A stretch of 64,000 nucleotides of DNA. Source: Lantana camara. Taxonomy: Eukaryota > Streptophyta > Magnoliopsida > Lamiales > Verbenaceae. The stretch is from positions 98,611,001 to 98,675,000 of the forward strand of contig CM074856.1 in NCBI GenBank assembly GCA_037501455.1. The letters run 5' to 3'. The notes below the pieces were generated by a model that worked only from the letters and a program-made list of their open reading frames with translations, made no database searches and was not told where the DNA came from. Below are positions 34,053 through 47,006 of the stretch, one piece after another. The stretch's first letter is position 1. Each line of letters opens with the position of its first letter. Position numbers and translations under genes: made by a program.

Positions 34053-34360
34053 TCTCTCTTTCTCCCTTTTTTCATTTGAAGAGAAGAAGAAGAGAGAGGA
34101 GCTTAGCTCCTCTACCACCACAACCGGTCGACCACCATCGCCGTCGGCAACCATCTCACCGCCGCCGACATCTCTTAGGCAACTACCTCTGGCCACCATG
34201 ACCATTTTGTCTCTCCCCTTTCTCTTTTTCTCATTTTCAAGCAAGAAAAAGGGCAAGAAGTCTCCTCTCTTCCTAGCCATTTTCCGGCGAGCTCCGGCCA
34301 CTGCGACCACCACTGATCATCACCCGTTCTTTCCCCTTTGGCCTGACTTTTGCCCTCATA

Positions 34361-34393
<33 letters not shown>

Positions 34394-35594
34394 AAATAAA
34401 TATATATTGTATAATTATAGAAATCGTGTGATTTTGTGGATTCATTCGTGTTTTAGTGGTTAATACTTGTTTATATGTTGTTGTTTGTTGTTGTTTTATG
34501 ATTTCGGGTGATTTTGGAACTTTGGCGGCATCCCGAAGGTAATTTTTACCGCTTCCTCTATTCTCCCGATGCCATTTCTATCGCCTGAGTAGAAGGGTCA
34601 CGCCCACGACGGTTTGAAGTGTATTTTTGGTCGTGGCCGTGACCATGTTGCAGTGGGAGCTTCTAACTTGCCATCGTGGCAGCGACATCCCTAAAAATTT
34701 GAAGTAAAGGTAATTCTTGGAGTGTAGAACACTCTCCTTTTTATCACTTGTCAATATCTGTTCTAGATTGTGAGATATGACCATTTTAATTTTGTGTCAC
34801 CACTTCGCCAATATTCTGCTTTCGTTCAACTTCAAACCTACGCCATTTTTCAGATCCCTTTGAATCACACTTTGATCCATATACTGTTGGGAAGCCTAGT
34901 TGTCTAGTTTCTTATCCAAGAAACAAAACTCAATTCCCATTTCTCAAAATCAAGTTATGCCTATTTTTCTACAACTTGTACATCTTGGAGAATTTCCAAC
35001 TTTTACCCTTTTTCGCTCAGAACCTCTTCTTGTGTTCTCCTTCTGTTTTTCCCGTACTTTCCCAACTCTGAACTTATTGTTGACTTGTTTTAGATTGTGT
35101 ATATGTATGTACAGGATTTATTTGTGACTTGGATGGCTTGAGTTATGAGAATTTGGTACACAAGTTACGTGTGCACTTTGTTATGCGATTAGATGATGTG
35201 TTATTCATTAATTGTGCACATGAACTTGTTTCTTGATGTTGTACCTTAGTTGTGCATGTGTGATTGATTATGTGGACCTCGTATAACTTCTTTGTACTTG
35301 ATATGTACTTCAATGCCTTTGTATGTTTTGATTTGATCTTGGATCAGTTGTCATCATGTTTATTTGGTCGTATGTGTAACCTATTATGGAATTACTTGTC
35401 TAGATTGCTATTATATGACTTGCGTACTTGATTACATGAATGGCTCGTGAGTTGAATTATTGGAAAAATGTGCCTAAGCGCTCGAACATGATACGAGTAA
35501 GCAATATACTGCATGCATAACATGGATTATGATTTAGGCTTACATGTATCCATTTATAGCATTCATATGCATTGTCGTGCATTTATGTGATTCA
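34053..35594 (+). repeat. Degenerate plus-sense LTR, 5'-middle piece
   Basis: From about 34700 it aligns by eye with 25440 onward of the solo LTR at 24437 (TTGTGAGATATGACC, TTGTCTAGTTTC). It holds a CA microsatellite (34365-34393), a possible donor CGAAG|GTAATT (34540) and worn palindromes (34600-34690, GTCGTGGCCGTGACC). Interrupted by the solo LTR at 35595. Confidence 0.55.
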
Positions 35595-38500
35595 TGTAAC
35601 ACCCCCGGAGCGAAGGGCGCCACATTCCCCGCACTAAGGTCTAACCCGAGTAACGAAATGGAGGGTTCGCACCCGAATCAAACAATAGCGAACGGGAGAC
35701 ACACAAAACACACCCTCGCTAGGCGGCCTAGACCCTCAAGAACTGAGCAAATTAAAACGAGAGTAGCGGAAGCGTAAACATGCATACATAACTCCCAAGA
35801 TCTCAAATCATAACATAAGAGGGTTCAAGTTGTCAAGATAAACTATAAGAATAAATATATACATCATATACAATGCCCATCCGGGGCCAAAATAGCATGA
35901 CTAATCAAGAAACATAAATCAAAAGTGCATAAAGGTAAGGTACATAATCCAAAAACAAATGCATGAGACCCGAGCTACACCACAAGACAACTCGACAGAC
36001 TCTTGCCGCCTAGCTCGACTCAAGAGGTACGTGCAACTCAATAGAAAGGGGGAAAAGAAGGGAAAAAACAACGAGGGTTAGTCCTAAAGACTAGTGAGGG
36101 GGGTTTAACTCACACACTCGATATACATATAGAGCGTAGCACATAACAACATAAAGAATCCATGGACCAAGAATGGTTTTTGCAAGCCAAAGTGTTTTCC
36201 CGTGTTATAGATATATACATACGTTAGAAAAACAAGGGCCGGAGGCCAAATAACAAGTTTTAAGCTTATAAATCCTTTTTTATTCCATAGATTGTACAAG
36301 ATCCACTAACTCGTCGAGTACGAGTCACACCTCCAAACTTCCATAAACGAAGGGGCAAAACAAAACAAAATAAAATCCTCATTAACTCCGGGTGATAGAA
36401 GGGTTGACGGACCTAGCTATCCAAGAAGCACGAGAGACAAGGCTTAATCACGACCTTGAAACCTTCAACGGTTGCCTCCGCCGGCTCAAGAGAAACACCC
36501 TTCTCCAAACCTCCCGAAGTTGGGTGAGTCTCTCAAAGGGAAAATGTTGATGGAAGAGCTCGGCAACCCCACGGTCGACCCGAGATTACCATACCATTCT
36601 ACGGGGCCTAAACATCTCACAAAAATCACGCAAAGAGCAAAGCTTATCTTTCAAAGTCAACTATCTCGCTTACACACGCACGCTTAATCGAAGGCTTTTC
36701 AAAACAAAGGTAAAATAGCTTATATATTTATACAAAGCGTTTTCAAGATCATATAACAAATGGGACAAGCCCTCAACATACATATCTTACACTTATCTAT
36801 CATATAATATACGTATTTCGTATGCGAGGCTTCAAACCAAACAGGGGTTGTAGGTCAAATAACTAAAAGAAACAGAACCTCACCTTAACACCGGTAACGG
36901 AGACAAAAGAAAGTAACCGGGCACTTAGGGGGCAACCTCGTCGTCCATGGGAAGATCCTCTGAACAAAACAAACAACAAAGGGGTACCCTTAGACTCAAA
37001 ATGAAGCACATTGACGCTCGGTAAATGCATATGTATGTTCATGATGCAAATGACATAAAATGAATTCACACTTTAGTCATATGAGAGCATGCATTGCATA
37101 TAAAATCATAATTCACAAACGAGGGTATAAAACAAGTCAATGATTCACAACATAAAGCTTAACACATAATATAACAAGTTAATCAAGCATACAAGTAATA
37201 AAATGAGACAAGAAAAACCAATGAAATGTAAGGGAACGACAAAAGAAACCTCCCCGGAAGCTACCGTGTTAAGTACGGCCGTACCCAAAACTCAAGGGTC
37301 TGCACTCCATCTCCCCTCCTGCGGAAATTTTGAACTTAAAAGTACCTGCCCGGGTACTTAACATGCAGAAATTTTCTGCATAGTACTTTCCAAGCCAAAA
37401 TCTCCCCTCCCGGGGAGATCCTTCCAGGCACGAAATGAAGTGGTTTCACCTCTGATCGTCCCTGTAAACCTTCCCAAACAAATACCAACTCATCTAGACA
37501 AGTTAAGGCATGAAGTAAGGCAGCAAATCAACACAAAAACTCCATCAAACTTGATCAAATCGAGTAGCAACTGACAGGAATGAAAAAGAAGCAATAAACA
37601 AGCATAACTCCTCTAAAACCCCAAGAACACTAATGGTGGATTCATGTAATCAACTCTAACACTTGAAACAAGTCCATAAAACTCAAAGTGGATGACTAAG
37701 GAATCATAATCATGCATCAAGCTCAAATAATTCACAAGGAAACATGCTAGAGGACTCAAAATCCACAAAACCCTTACTATTCATAAGGTAGGTCCAAACT
37801 CATGCAATCCAAGGTTAGAGCTCAACATATTACACTTAAAAGAATCAAATACTCACGGAGGACTCAAAAATATGCTTACCTTTAAAATTTGAGAAGAAAT
37901 GGAGGGGTGGATTGGCCAAAATCTTCAAAAACGCAATAGTGTCACCTTCTTCCTTGGGTTCTCTCTTGGGGCTGAGTTTGGAGAACTTTTCTTCCTTCTT
38001 GGGGTGGTTTGCACGAAATGGGAGAGGGAGAGAGGGTATATACTGAGTTAGGTGCAAGTAACCAAGGTTAAGGGGTTAGGTTGGGGTTTAGGGGTCCCAC
38101 AAGTGAGACTAGTCAACAAAAAAGGCTAACTTTCAACAAAGGCTCGTTCCGGTCTATTTTCGAGGGTCCAAATAGGCTTTGAAAAGTGTGAGGCTAGGTT
38201 CCAAAGCTTCCAAATCTCGTCACGAGTCCAACGCGTCTTTCGAAATTCGAATCCGAATTCCCCAGCTCAAGATACGCCGCCCGAAACCCGAGGTGCGCTA
38301 AATGTTCTTTAACCATCCTCTAGGTTCCGAAAAACAAAATGAGCACAAAGCTACACCAAACGAAACCCAAAACACCAAACGAGCATGCTAACACGTAAAT
38401 AACTCACATAGGTCACGTATATCAAGAATTCACAAAAGTCGAAATCAAAGAATGGCACACAAGAAACAAAATACAAACAAAAGAGCATAAAAGTTCAAAA

Positions 38501-38638
38501 ATTCAAATAGCAATTAAACAAGTAATATTAATTAATTAAGAACATTAAAATCAATAAAAAGGCATAATTAAATAAATAATAACGTATTTAACACCCCGTA
38601 AATGCATACCTGTAAGTCCGGAAGGTCGAGATATTACA
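35595..38638 (-). repeat. Solo LTR, minus sense, TSD ATTCA/ACTCA
   Basis: 3,044 bp, a diverged relative of the young gypsy LTR (TGTAACACCCCCGG to ATATTACA). Flanks ATTCA (35590-35594) and ACTCA (38639-38643) match at four of five bases. Donor AAAG|GTAAGC at 37879, mini-exon 36884-36959. The exon-3 acceptor appears lost (GCAC in place of GCAG near 36031). Palindromes GTACGGCCGTAC (37273-37284) and others to about 37430. Confidence 0.85.
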
Positions 38639-38982
38639 ACTCATCCTTAAGTTTAAGTCTTTGATTTGTGTTTAGTTTTGTACAGGTGCACCCAGGGTGG
38701 TGATGTGTTTGCCATGTAGGTCCTGGGTTGAACCAATCATCTTGTCTACGGCTTCGTTTGGTATAAGGTGAAGTTAGGATATAGTTAAACCCTAATGCAA
38801 CGTGCTCATTTTATATGCATGCGGTTCATAAGCCTTATGTATAAGTAAATATGTGCGAAGTATGTACTTTAATAACTTTATCATATTTGTTGGAAGTATG
38901 AAATGCTATGTATGAGCCTATGTACGCCTGCTTTTGGTTTTGACTATGATTCGGGCCATGCTACGCTATGCTTCAAATGGTG
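38639..38982 (+). repeat. Degenerate plus-sense LTR, mini-exon piece
   Basis: Continues 34053-35594. Mini-exon 38686-38767 (acceptor TTTTGTACAG, donor TATAAG|GTGAAG). Interrupted by the solo LTR at 38983. Confidence 0.55.
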
Positions 38983-41625
38983 TGTAACGCCCCGATTTCA
39001 GATAGTCAGGTACGCTCGACACGTGTGAGTTTCGAGCGTTAGGATTTTATTTTATTATTTTCGTTTATTCAATTTATACGTGTTATATTAGTTTTATAAA
39101 TTGTTTTCAACATGATTACGTGAAAATTATATGAAATTCATTTCATTTTGAGAATTCTTGTATAAATGGAATTTAATGGTTACATGAATTAAGTGCCCAA
39201 CTTGTATTAATTGCTTAATTGTCCCTAAATGATTATTCTTGTAAATTTAAGGACTAAATTGCATGAAAGCTTTATTGGACCTAATTGATCAATTTGCAAA
39301 CTTCGCATCCTTAATTGCATAACTTATAGAACTTGGAGGATTTAATCACAAATATTATAATTTCCCTCAAATATATTGTTATATACATCTCTTCTTTCAT
39401 TTCATTACAAACAACTATATACATGCCATCTTTTCTCTCCATCTCTCTCTCGATCAACATCAAAGAAGGAAGAAAGAATTGGGAAAATCATCATCTTCAA
39501 GCTAGAAATTGTTAAGGAATTTCATGATTCAAGCTCAAACATCTATATTCAACATCTTCTTCCATTTATTTTCATTCCAAGGTATATATAATTGATAGTT
39601 CATGATTCTTGGATTTATTAGAAGAAGCTAGGGTTATGATTTTGATGTAATAACTTGTCTTTTAATTGTTAGAAGCTTGATTAGGGGCTTTAGACCAGAA
39701 AACATATATGAATTCTTGGAAATTTGGTGATATATGATGGATTCATATGTGAGCTTGAAATTCATGATTCTTGAAGACCATGGAAGTTTGAGTGTTTATA
39801 TCAAGTTTTATTGTATCTTAAACATGTATATGTGTTTCCTTTCATAAATTATAACATATGGAGTTGAATTATAAGTGTTTGGTGAGTTTTGGAGGTTGGT
39901 TCATGCCTCCCCTGTTCTTCTGCTCTGTTTTCTGTATCTATTGCGTAATGGGAACGGCCCTTCCCGTTCCTAGTTATTTTGGGGAACGGCCGTTCCCATG
40001 TTTGGAGTGTGTGCTTGGCGGCGAGGACGGGAACAACCGTTCCCACTTTGTCTCACAGACGAGAACGGTCGTTCCCATCTTCGGGGAGCAGCTTCGGGGA
40101 GCTGGGAACGGCCCTTCCCACTTTGAACTGAGGGCTGGAACGGCCGTTCCCAGGCCTCTGGAGGTGCATAAACTTTCTGCATAAAAATGAAGATTTGAGA
40201 TTCAATTCTAATGATATATTTGACCCCAAATTGTTATTATATGAATGATTACATGCCAAAACATGATATTTACGTGCTACATTCTTTATTGCATGATGTC
40301 TCGTACTTGATCACGCCGTGCGTCCTATATGGAGTAATGTTCCTGAATTAGGGTCTCATGCACGCACATTGTCTCGTTTCTTATCCAGTTATTCTCCAGG
40401 GAGGAGATTATCGATCATGAGTACGTCCACGCACCCATGAGTCGTCGTGTCGCCTGTCAGGTGAGGTTTAATTATTAGTTATATAGAACCCGTATACCCC
40501 TTATGTGATCTTTCGGCCAAAAAGGTACTTATATCTATAATTTTCATGAAATCACTTATCATTTCAAGCAAGTCATGTTCATGAAAAGAAAGCAAGCAAG
40601 CAAGGCATGTATCGTGCATGTTTTAGGCGAGTAGCATGACCGTACACGTTGGGCCCGAGGGTAGTGACTAGAGCCAACCGGGAAAGCAAGGGCTGACGGG
40701 TAACTCTGGTACTATCCTCACCACATTTGGGATGACCCCTGAATCCTCTAGGAGATTAGTGGAGGAAGGAGTTCCAGGCTTAGGGATTCATGTACCCTCT
40801 GCTCAACACGTCGTGGATGGTGAAGGCTAGCTACCTTCCCATCATTGGAGGGAGAAGGAGACTGGGGACGGGTCCGGCACCACGGATTGTCCTCGGGTTA
40901 TTGCATGATTTCCATACCATGAATGTGTTACTTGGTTACACTATCGCACGATTGCACGACAATTGAATTGCATGATCACCTATAGATTAATAATCAAGCA
41001 AGCATGTTTCATGTACATTTGGAGTACGGTTGGAGATTGCCCTCACTCGCCGGGGCCATGTATTGATTGCATGAAAATGAACAAGTGTTTAATATTGATA
41101 GTTGTATTCTCGGGCGAAGAGTACTTCATTCTTGAACTTATACATGTATCTTTTATAAATCTTTACCCGAGAATATAACTTTCATTTTATCTGCGCTAAT
41201 ACGTATTTAAACCCCTCACTCGGTCTTCACAGACTGACACCTCCACCTTTCAGGTTATTGCAGGTGCACGCTAGGCGAGAGTCGAGTCGAGTCCTGTTCA
41301 TGTAGTCGAGTTGAACACGGTCCGTGTATTTAGTTATTTGTTGTCACATACAACGTGTTGATTAATTTTTTGTTTTATATTGAGAGATGATAATGTATTG
41401 ATATGCAAAGTTAGAATATAGTTCACTTGGTGTTGGTAATTGATATTGAATGAATTATGCTTCCGTGTTATTATGTTGCATGTATAAGTTAATCCCGCCT
41501 AGCTTATCATTTTATTGCATAGTCACCCGTTCGCTATAGGTTAGTTCACGTACGGATTACCCATTTCGTATGTGGATCGACCTATAGTGCGGGGGTGTGG
41601 CATCCCCACGTGTAGGGGTGCTACA
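38983..41625 (+). repeat. Solo LTR, plus sense, TSD TGGTG/CGGTG
   Basis: 2,643 bp from TGTAACGCCCCG to GGGGTGCTACA; flanks TGGTG (38978-38982) and CGGTG (41626-41630) match at four of five. Same family as 30322-32777. Donor CCAAG|GTATAT at 39582, mini-exon 40389-40460, exon-3 acceptor TTATTGCAG at 41263 with GCTAGGCG. Confidence 0.88.
39951..40152 (+). repeat. Cluster of GGAACGGCCGTTCC-like palindromes
   Basis: Six copies including perfect GGGAACGGCCGTTCCC at 39983-39998 and GGAACGGCCGTTCC at 40137-40150. The one at 40029-40044 (GGGAACAACCGTTCCC) keeps its arms and varies in the centre. Confidence 0.82.
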
Positions 41626-42299
41626 CGGTGTGCCTCTCATGAGCCACATCCCGTGTTAGGAGGGTGAGCTATGGAATTAACATGGAAAGGTAAGTAAAGC
41701 CTTGTGCTTCACACCGTGTATCTCTCACGAGTCTCATCCCGCATTAGAAGGGTGATCAACGAAGTGACGCGGAGAGGTAGGCAAAGCATAGACATAATAA
41801 CATATAGTACGTATGTATGTATGATATGGTAAGTATGTTTGTAGCGGGATATGAATCTGGCCTGAATTTGAATCTGAGTCTGAATCAAAATATGAATTTG
41901 AGTTTGAACTTGGGTCCGGAGAAGTGGTATAGAAACTCGGGATGCCGAGCTCTCCCATCAACATAACTCCCCCTTTGAGAGGATTTGACCAAAAGAGGAT
42001 TTGACCAACTCTCCCATCAATAGAACTCCACCTTTGAGAGAGTTTGAATATGAATCTGGATAAAACTCTGAATTGGGTCCGGAGATGTGGCTAAGGAGCA
42101 CTCGGGTCGGACATGGGGTCACGAAGGAACCCTCCTATGCACATTTCCATTTGATATGAATCTGAATCTGAATATGAATATGAATTTGAATTTGAATCTG
42201 AATCTGAGGAGTTAGTTTGATATGAAATGGTTCGTGAAACGTGAGTGGACTCTTAATTACTAAAATTAGTTGATTTGGCCTTCGACCCTAAACTTTTTT
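41626..42299 (+). repeat. Degenerate LTR remainder with local repeats
   Basis: Contains a twofold imperfect repeat (CTCTCATGAGCCACATCCCG near 41637, CTCTCACGAGTCTCATCCCG near 41731), the block GAGCTCTCCCATCAACATAA seen in young-gypsy-type LTRs, and irregular GAATCTGAATTTGA hexamer-like repeats at 41851-41920 and 42151-42215. The CCTTCGACCCTAAAC block at 42279 confirms LTR origin. No gene. Confidence 0.55.
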
Positions 42300-42522
42300 T
42301 GTGATGCCCCGTGTTTTCGTCTTCTAGGTACAGTTTTGAGAGTTAGAAGTGTTTGTATGCTTTAATTGAATTATGTGTTTAAGTGAATTATGTGAATAAT
42401 TGCTTTGATTGGCTATGTGAGCATTTTACTTATATTTACATTCATTTTATTTCATTTCATAAGATATACATATGTCACAAACTCATTCGTTCATATCGTA
42501 AGCATTTCATAATTTTCTAACT

Positions 42523-42567
<45 letters not shown>

Positions 42568-42865
42568 AATACATTCATACATGTATTATATTTTTTATAG
42601 AGTACATGTACTTTTATGAATATTATATACCACATATCACTCATTACGCTTTATACATACAAAATATATCTATACATATATTACACATTACATACATATA
42701 TATCTCACACTTTATACATACATATATCACCTAATCTAATATCTATATACCCAACACTTCACACTATTTACAAACACTAAATCTCTAACACACACACAAA
42801 CCCCTTTCTCTCTCAATCTCTTCACACACACACACATTTGATCCAAGAAGAAGAAGGAGAAGGAG
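42300..42865 (+). repeat. Start of a plus-sense LTR (TGTGATGCCCCG)
   Basis: Begins after a T run. AT-rich with an AT microsatellite (42529-42562). Continues at 46377 and 57016 after removal of a solo LTR and the copia element. Confidence 0.6.
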
Positions 42866-44495
42866 TGTAACGCCCCTAGTTTTCAGTCGTACATGTATGA
42901 CGTATGTGTTTACCAATTTGCGTGAATTAATTGTTTATAAGTGTTTTATATATTTAATTTTATTATAAATTGTTATTATTTTATTTTATTTTATTTCGTT
43001 AAGTTAGTATATTTAATTCTATAATTAAATATTAAATGTTAAGTAATGATATCTTTGATTTTGTTAATATTGAAATTGTATTTAAATCGTCTTGATTTTT
43101 ATTTAAAAATTGAATTTAAATTTTATTATTTAATTTGAAATGTCATGAAATTTGTAAATGCTTTGCGCATGAGTGTTTTAATCGCGCTTCGTTCTTATAT
43201 GATTTGACATCAAAATTTCGTGAAATTTTAGTATGTTGTAGATTTATGTGTTATAAACATGACCATATGCTTGTTTCTTATTTTCGATCTCGTTTGTCTT
43301 GTTAACGAATTTATTTTGAGTTGTGGAACCAAATCGGGGGCTAACGGGCAATTAGCGCACCCTTGGTTCCGTATGTGATATCTTGAGCTCGGGAACTCAG
43401 ACTCAAGTTCCGTCACCTCCTTTGAACTTGTATCGAAGATTTGGGTTCAATGGAACAAGCCTTATATTTTTCTTATCTCGTTTCGACCTCCGAACTTTAA
43501 CCGAAACTTGTGACGTTCGCCTAAATGACCACCTACCACTATTTTAATCATATCTTGAACCATGGTTAACCAAATTGAGCAAGGTTTGAACCCACATGAC
43601 CCTTACTTAACCCCTGATCATCCAACTTGACTTTCATTCCTTTTCACACTGCAAAACGAAGTCAATAGCAGCTGCAAACCGAGATAACTTGAAGCTCCAA
43701 GAGAAACATTTTTCATTTCACCCTTTTGAGCTCATCTCTCCATCCAATCACTCCAAACTTGAAAGGTAAGTCCATGAATGTATTTTCCATCTTCTCCTAT
43801 TTATTATGAGTGCTTATTTGCTGATTTTGATGGAGATTTGGAAGTGTATTGGATTTATGATGAATAGTAAGGGTTTATGTCCTTTTTATGAATCTTTCAT
43901 GTTTCCTTGTGATTTCTTTGAGTTTAATGCATGAAATCGGATCTTATGAACTTCATTTAATGTTATATGAACTTATATTGCTTGGTAGTTGAGAATTGAT
44001 GAGGTACCATTAATGAATTTTGTATGAAAATGTCTTCTTTTCCCCTCCTTGATGTTGGTTGCTGCTGCTGCATGTTGTGTGGCTGTTTTGAGGCTTGATT
44101 TGCTGAGTATTTGTTGCCATTCATTTCCTTAATTTGGTGGCTTGATGTTGGTGGAAACCCTGTCGATTCTTGCACTGTTCCTGTGCGAAGATCTGCTGCT
44201 GCAGCTGCTCTGTTTCTGCAGCAACACTCTCCCGGGCGAGGACACTCTGTGCAGAAAGCTTCTGCATCTCCTTCCCCAGCCGGGGAAGGTTGTGTGGGGA
44301 TTTTACCCGGGGAAGGTTGTGTGGGGAAAGCTTCTGCATCTCCTTTCTTTGAATGTTGCTTTGTATGTATCTATATATTTCCAGCTACTGCTTTCTTTCT
44401 TGCTGTAATAACTGTATATATATATATATATAGATATATTGTGTAATATATAGTTGTGTGTGCATGGTGTAATATATAGTGGTGTGTGCCTGGTG

Positions 44496-44547
<52 letters not shown>

Positions 44548-46376
44548 GTATGTAGTATATATTTAATATGTATTTGTTCATGAAATATACATATAGATTG
44601 TACGTACCTATATATATATATATGCCCATTTGCATGCATGAATATATATATATATATATATATATATGAATGCATGATCATTGTATACCTTATATTATAT
44701 TATCATATTATAAAGTATATTATATATTTTAAGTATTATTTAATTTATTTCAATTTTAGAATTTAATTGTTATCTATTTAATGTTATTTAATTTTCGATC
44801 ATGACTTGAACGTTTTTATTTGTCTATTTTCCAAGTGTAAACTTGAAATAGTACGTGTTATGATTGTTATATGAAATGTGAAATTATGAACTTGAATGAA
44901 TTTGAACGCTTCCTTGAATGAATAATTTGCTTGTTTATATGCCTTAAAGGCATTAATCGTGCACATGAACGTTTTCATGGCATAATATGATCTCTTATGC
45001 ATTCATATCATGTTCATTTCATTGCCGAGCATCGTATATGGTTCATTTGGAGTCTTGAGTCTCACGAGTACACTGCATTATCTTTTGTACAGTTTTCTCC
45101 AGGGCGGAGCCTTACCGGGTTCATAGATTACTTTCGAGTCTCCTTTTCTTCTTGGTATTGTTCGGTAAGGTGTAACAGGTAGGTTTCTCTTCTAATAGTT
45201 ACATCGACCAGATATATCCCTTATGTGAAAGTTTTAAGCCAAAATATTATAAATATATATATATCGAGTCTTTCATAAGAGTCAAAGATTTCCAAGGTAT
45301 AACCCTTCTTTTATGAACCCTACCTATGATTTTGGCGAGTGCATGATATGAAATGAAAACGGGCCTAGGAACTTAGTGTATGTGGGTATCTGGGGAGGCA
45401 AGGGCCGACGATGATCCCATACACTAGTTCCAACCAAATTTACGGCGAAACCGACCTCGTTAAGGAGTTTTTGACTAGGAAAGGCTAACCGGGCTTTGAG
45501 GATTCATGAACCTCACTAGCCACATTGATATGTTAGGTGGCTAGGCCTTGCAATCTCGTCCACCTCCCGGAGGAAAAAGGTGTAAGTGTTTATGATTATG
45601 AATGATATGAATATGAATGATATAATTATGATTATGAACGAATATGTATGAATGTGAATGATCACTAATGTAAAGATTGAATTGATATGCACACAAGAGG
45701 AAAAGGTTGGAGATTATGCACGCCCCCTCGCCGGGCCATGAAACCTTATGAATGAAACGAATGAATTTGATAGTTGTAATCCCAAGCATTGTTTTTCTTT
45801 GTTTTACCCACTTGGGAAATATCTTAAAAACCTCGTACGGGATTATAGCGTGCTTGTGTGGGTGTTTAAATTATGCGATATTATATATGTTATGACCTGT
45901 TTTATACCCACCAGTCTCCTATAGACTGAACCCGGCTTTGTTTTCAGATTTTTACAGGTTTGGAGCGCTAGGCGGGAAGTTGAGTCTGTCGAGTCTCTTG
46001 TTTGAGTTGGAGTCGGTTTATATGCATATTGTAATTAATCATTTTGCCATGGATTGTATTGATTTTGTAATACTAATATCGGGATAGTTTGAACCCGTGA
46101 TTTATGCTCTATAATTTATGTTTTATGTTTGGAAATTTCGGGACTAGGTATTTATGCTAGTTGAACCCATCAATTATTATCTGGATTTATAACTGATTGC
46201 ATGATATTCTTCCGCATGTGCATTTTACCCTATAGAATTACTTATTTGGTTTCGAGGTTCTAGCCCCGCCTAGCATAGCGAGTGAGTGGTCCCCGTTCGC
46301 CGTGACTTAGCATGTGTATGGACTTCCCATTTCATATGCGGGTCGGGTCTCAGTGCAGGGGCCTTGGGGCGCTTCA
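42866..46376 (+). repeat. Solo LTR, plus sense, TSD AGGAG
   Basis: 3,511 bp from TGTAACGCCCC to GGCGCTTCA, flanked by AGGAG at 42861-42865 and 46377-46381. Donor AAAG|GTAAGT at 43766, mini-exon 45093-45178 (CTTTTGTACAG, donor CAG|GTAGGT), exon-3 acceptor TTTTTACAG at 45957 then GCTAGGCGGG. The palindrome region near 44220-44330 holds CCTTCCCC-AG-CC-GGGGAAGG. AT microsatellites at 44413-44432, 44496-44541 and 44643-44665 account for the tyrosine/isoleucine-rich frames there. Confidence 0.9.
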
Positions 46377-47001
46377 AGGAGGAGCCAAGTCATCTTCATC
46401 ATCTCCATCATCTCATTACATATACATACATATATATATATATATTTATATATATATATATGTGTGTGTGTGTGAATGTGTGTTTTGTTAGAGATTGTTG
46501 TGATCTAAGTCTATATTCTTGTTCTTAAGCATGCTAAGGTGTATATATGTGTTAATCCATAGATTTATTGCAAGAATGAGTTGGGCTGTTGGTGTATTTA
46601 TTGATATTTATTGAATGAGGGTTTTGTGTTCATTTGAAGATTCAACCAAGTACCCTTGTGATTTCTTTGGGTTTAATTCATGATAATTGATCCTAAGAAA
46701 TCTATTAATACTTATTTGAACTTGTATTAGACGGTAGTTGGGAATTTATGAGGCTACCATTAATCAATTTAGAAGGAAATGAAGGAACATGAACTTGGTT
46801 CCACCTCTTGCTTATATCTCTTGTTATGGCCCATATTTACCTAGCTTTTTGGCATAAATCACATGAGTTTTTGGTGCACAAACTTACCTTATTGTGTTGC
46901 CTTGATGTTGGAATGGTTGGCTTGGTGTTTCAGGGGTAAAACAGGGGCTGAACTTCCAGTTTTCAGCCCCTGCACGCGCTAATTCGCATTAGGGGTGTAA
47001 C
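46377..47001 (+). repeat. Plus-sense LTR, second piece, with an 11-bp-arm hairpin
   Basis: Resembles 43890-44050 of the solo LTR (TTGTGATTTCTTTG, GGTAGTTG..GAGG..ACCATTAAT), so host and insert are related. The inverted repeat CAGGGGCTGAA / TTCAGCCCCTG with a 9-nt loop at 46942-46972 sits where relatives keep their palindromes. Also an AT/GT microsatellite at 46428-46474. Confidence 0.6.
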
Positions 47002-47006
47002 GTATG
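47002..47006. repeat. Target-site duplication GTATG, left
   Basis: Abuts LTR start TGTTGG at 47007 and matches 57011-57015. Confidence 0.93.

Noticed and set aside
44300..44690. Tyr/Ile/His-rich frames
   Set aside because: Translation of AT and related microsatellites.
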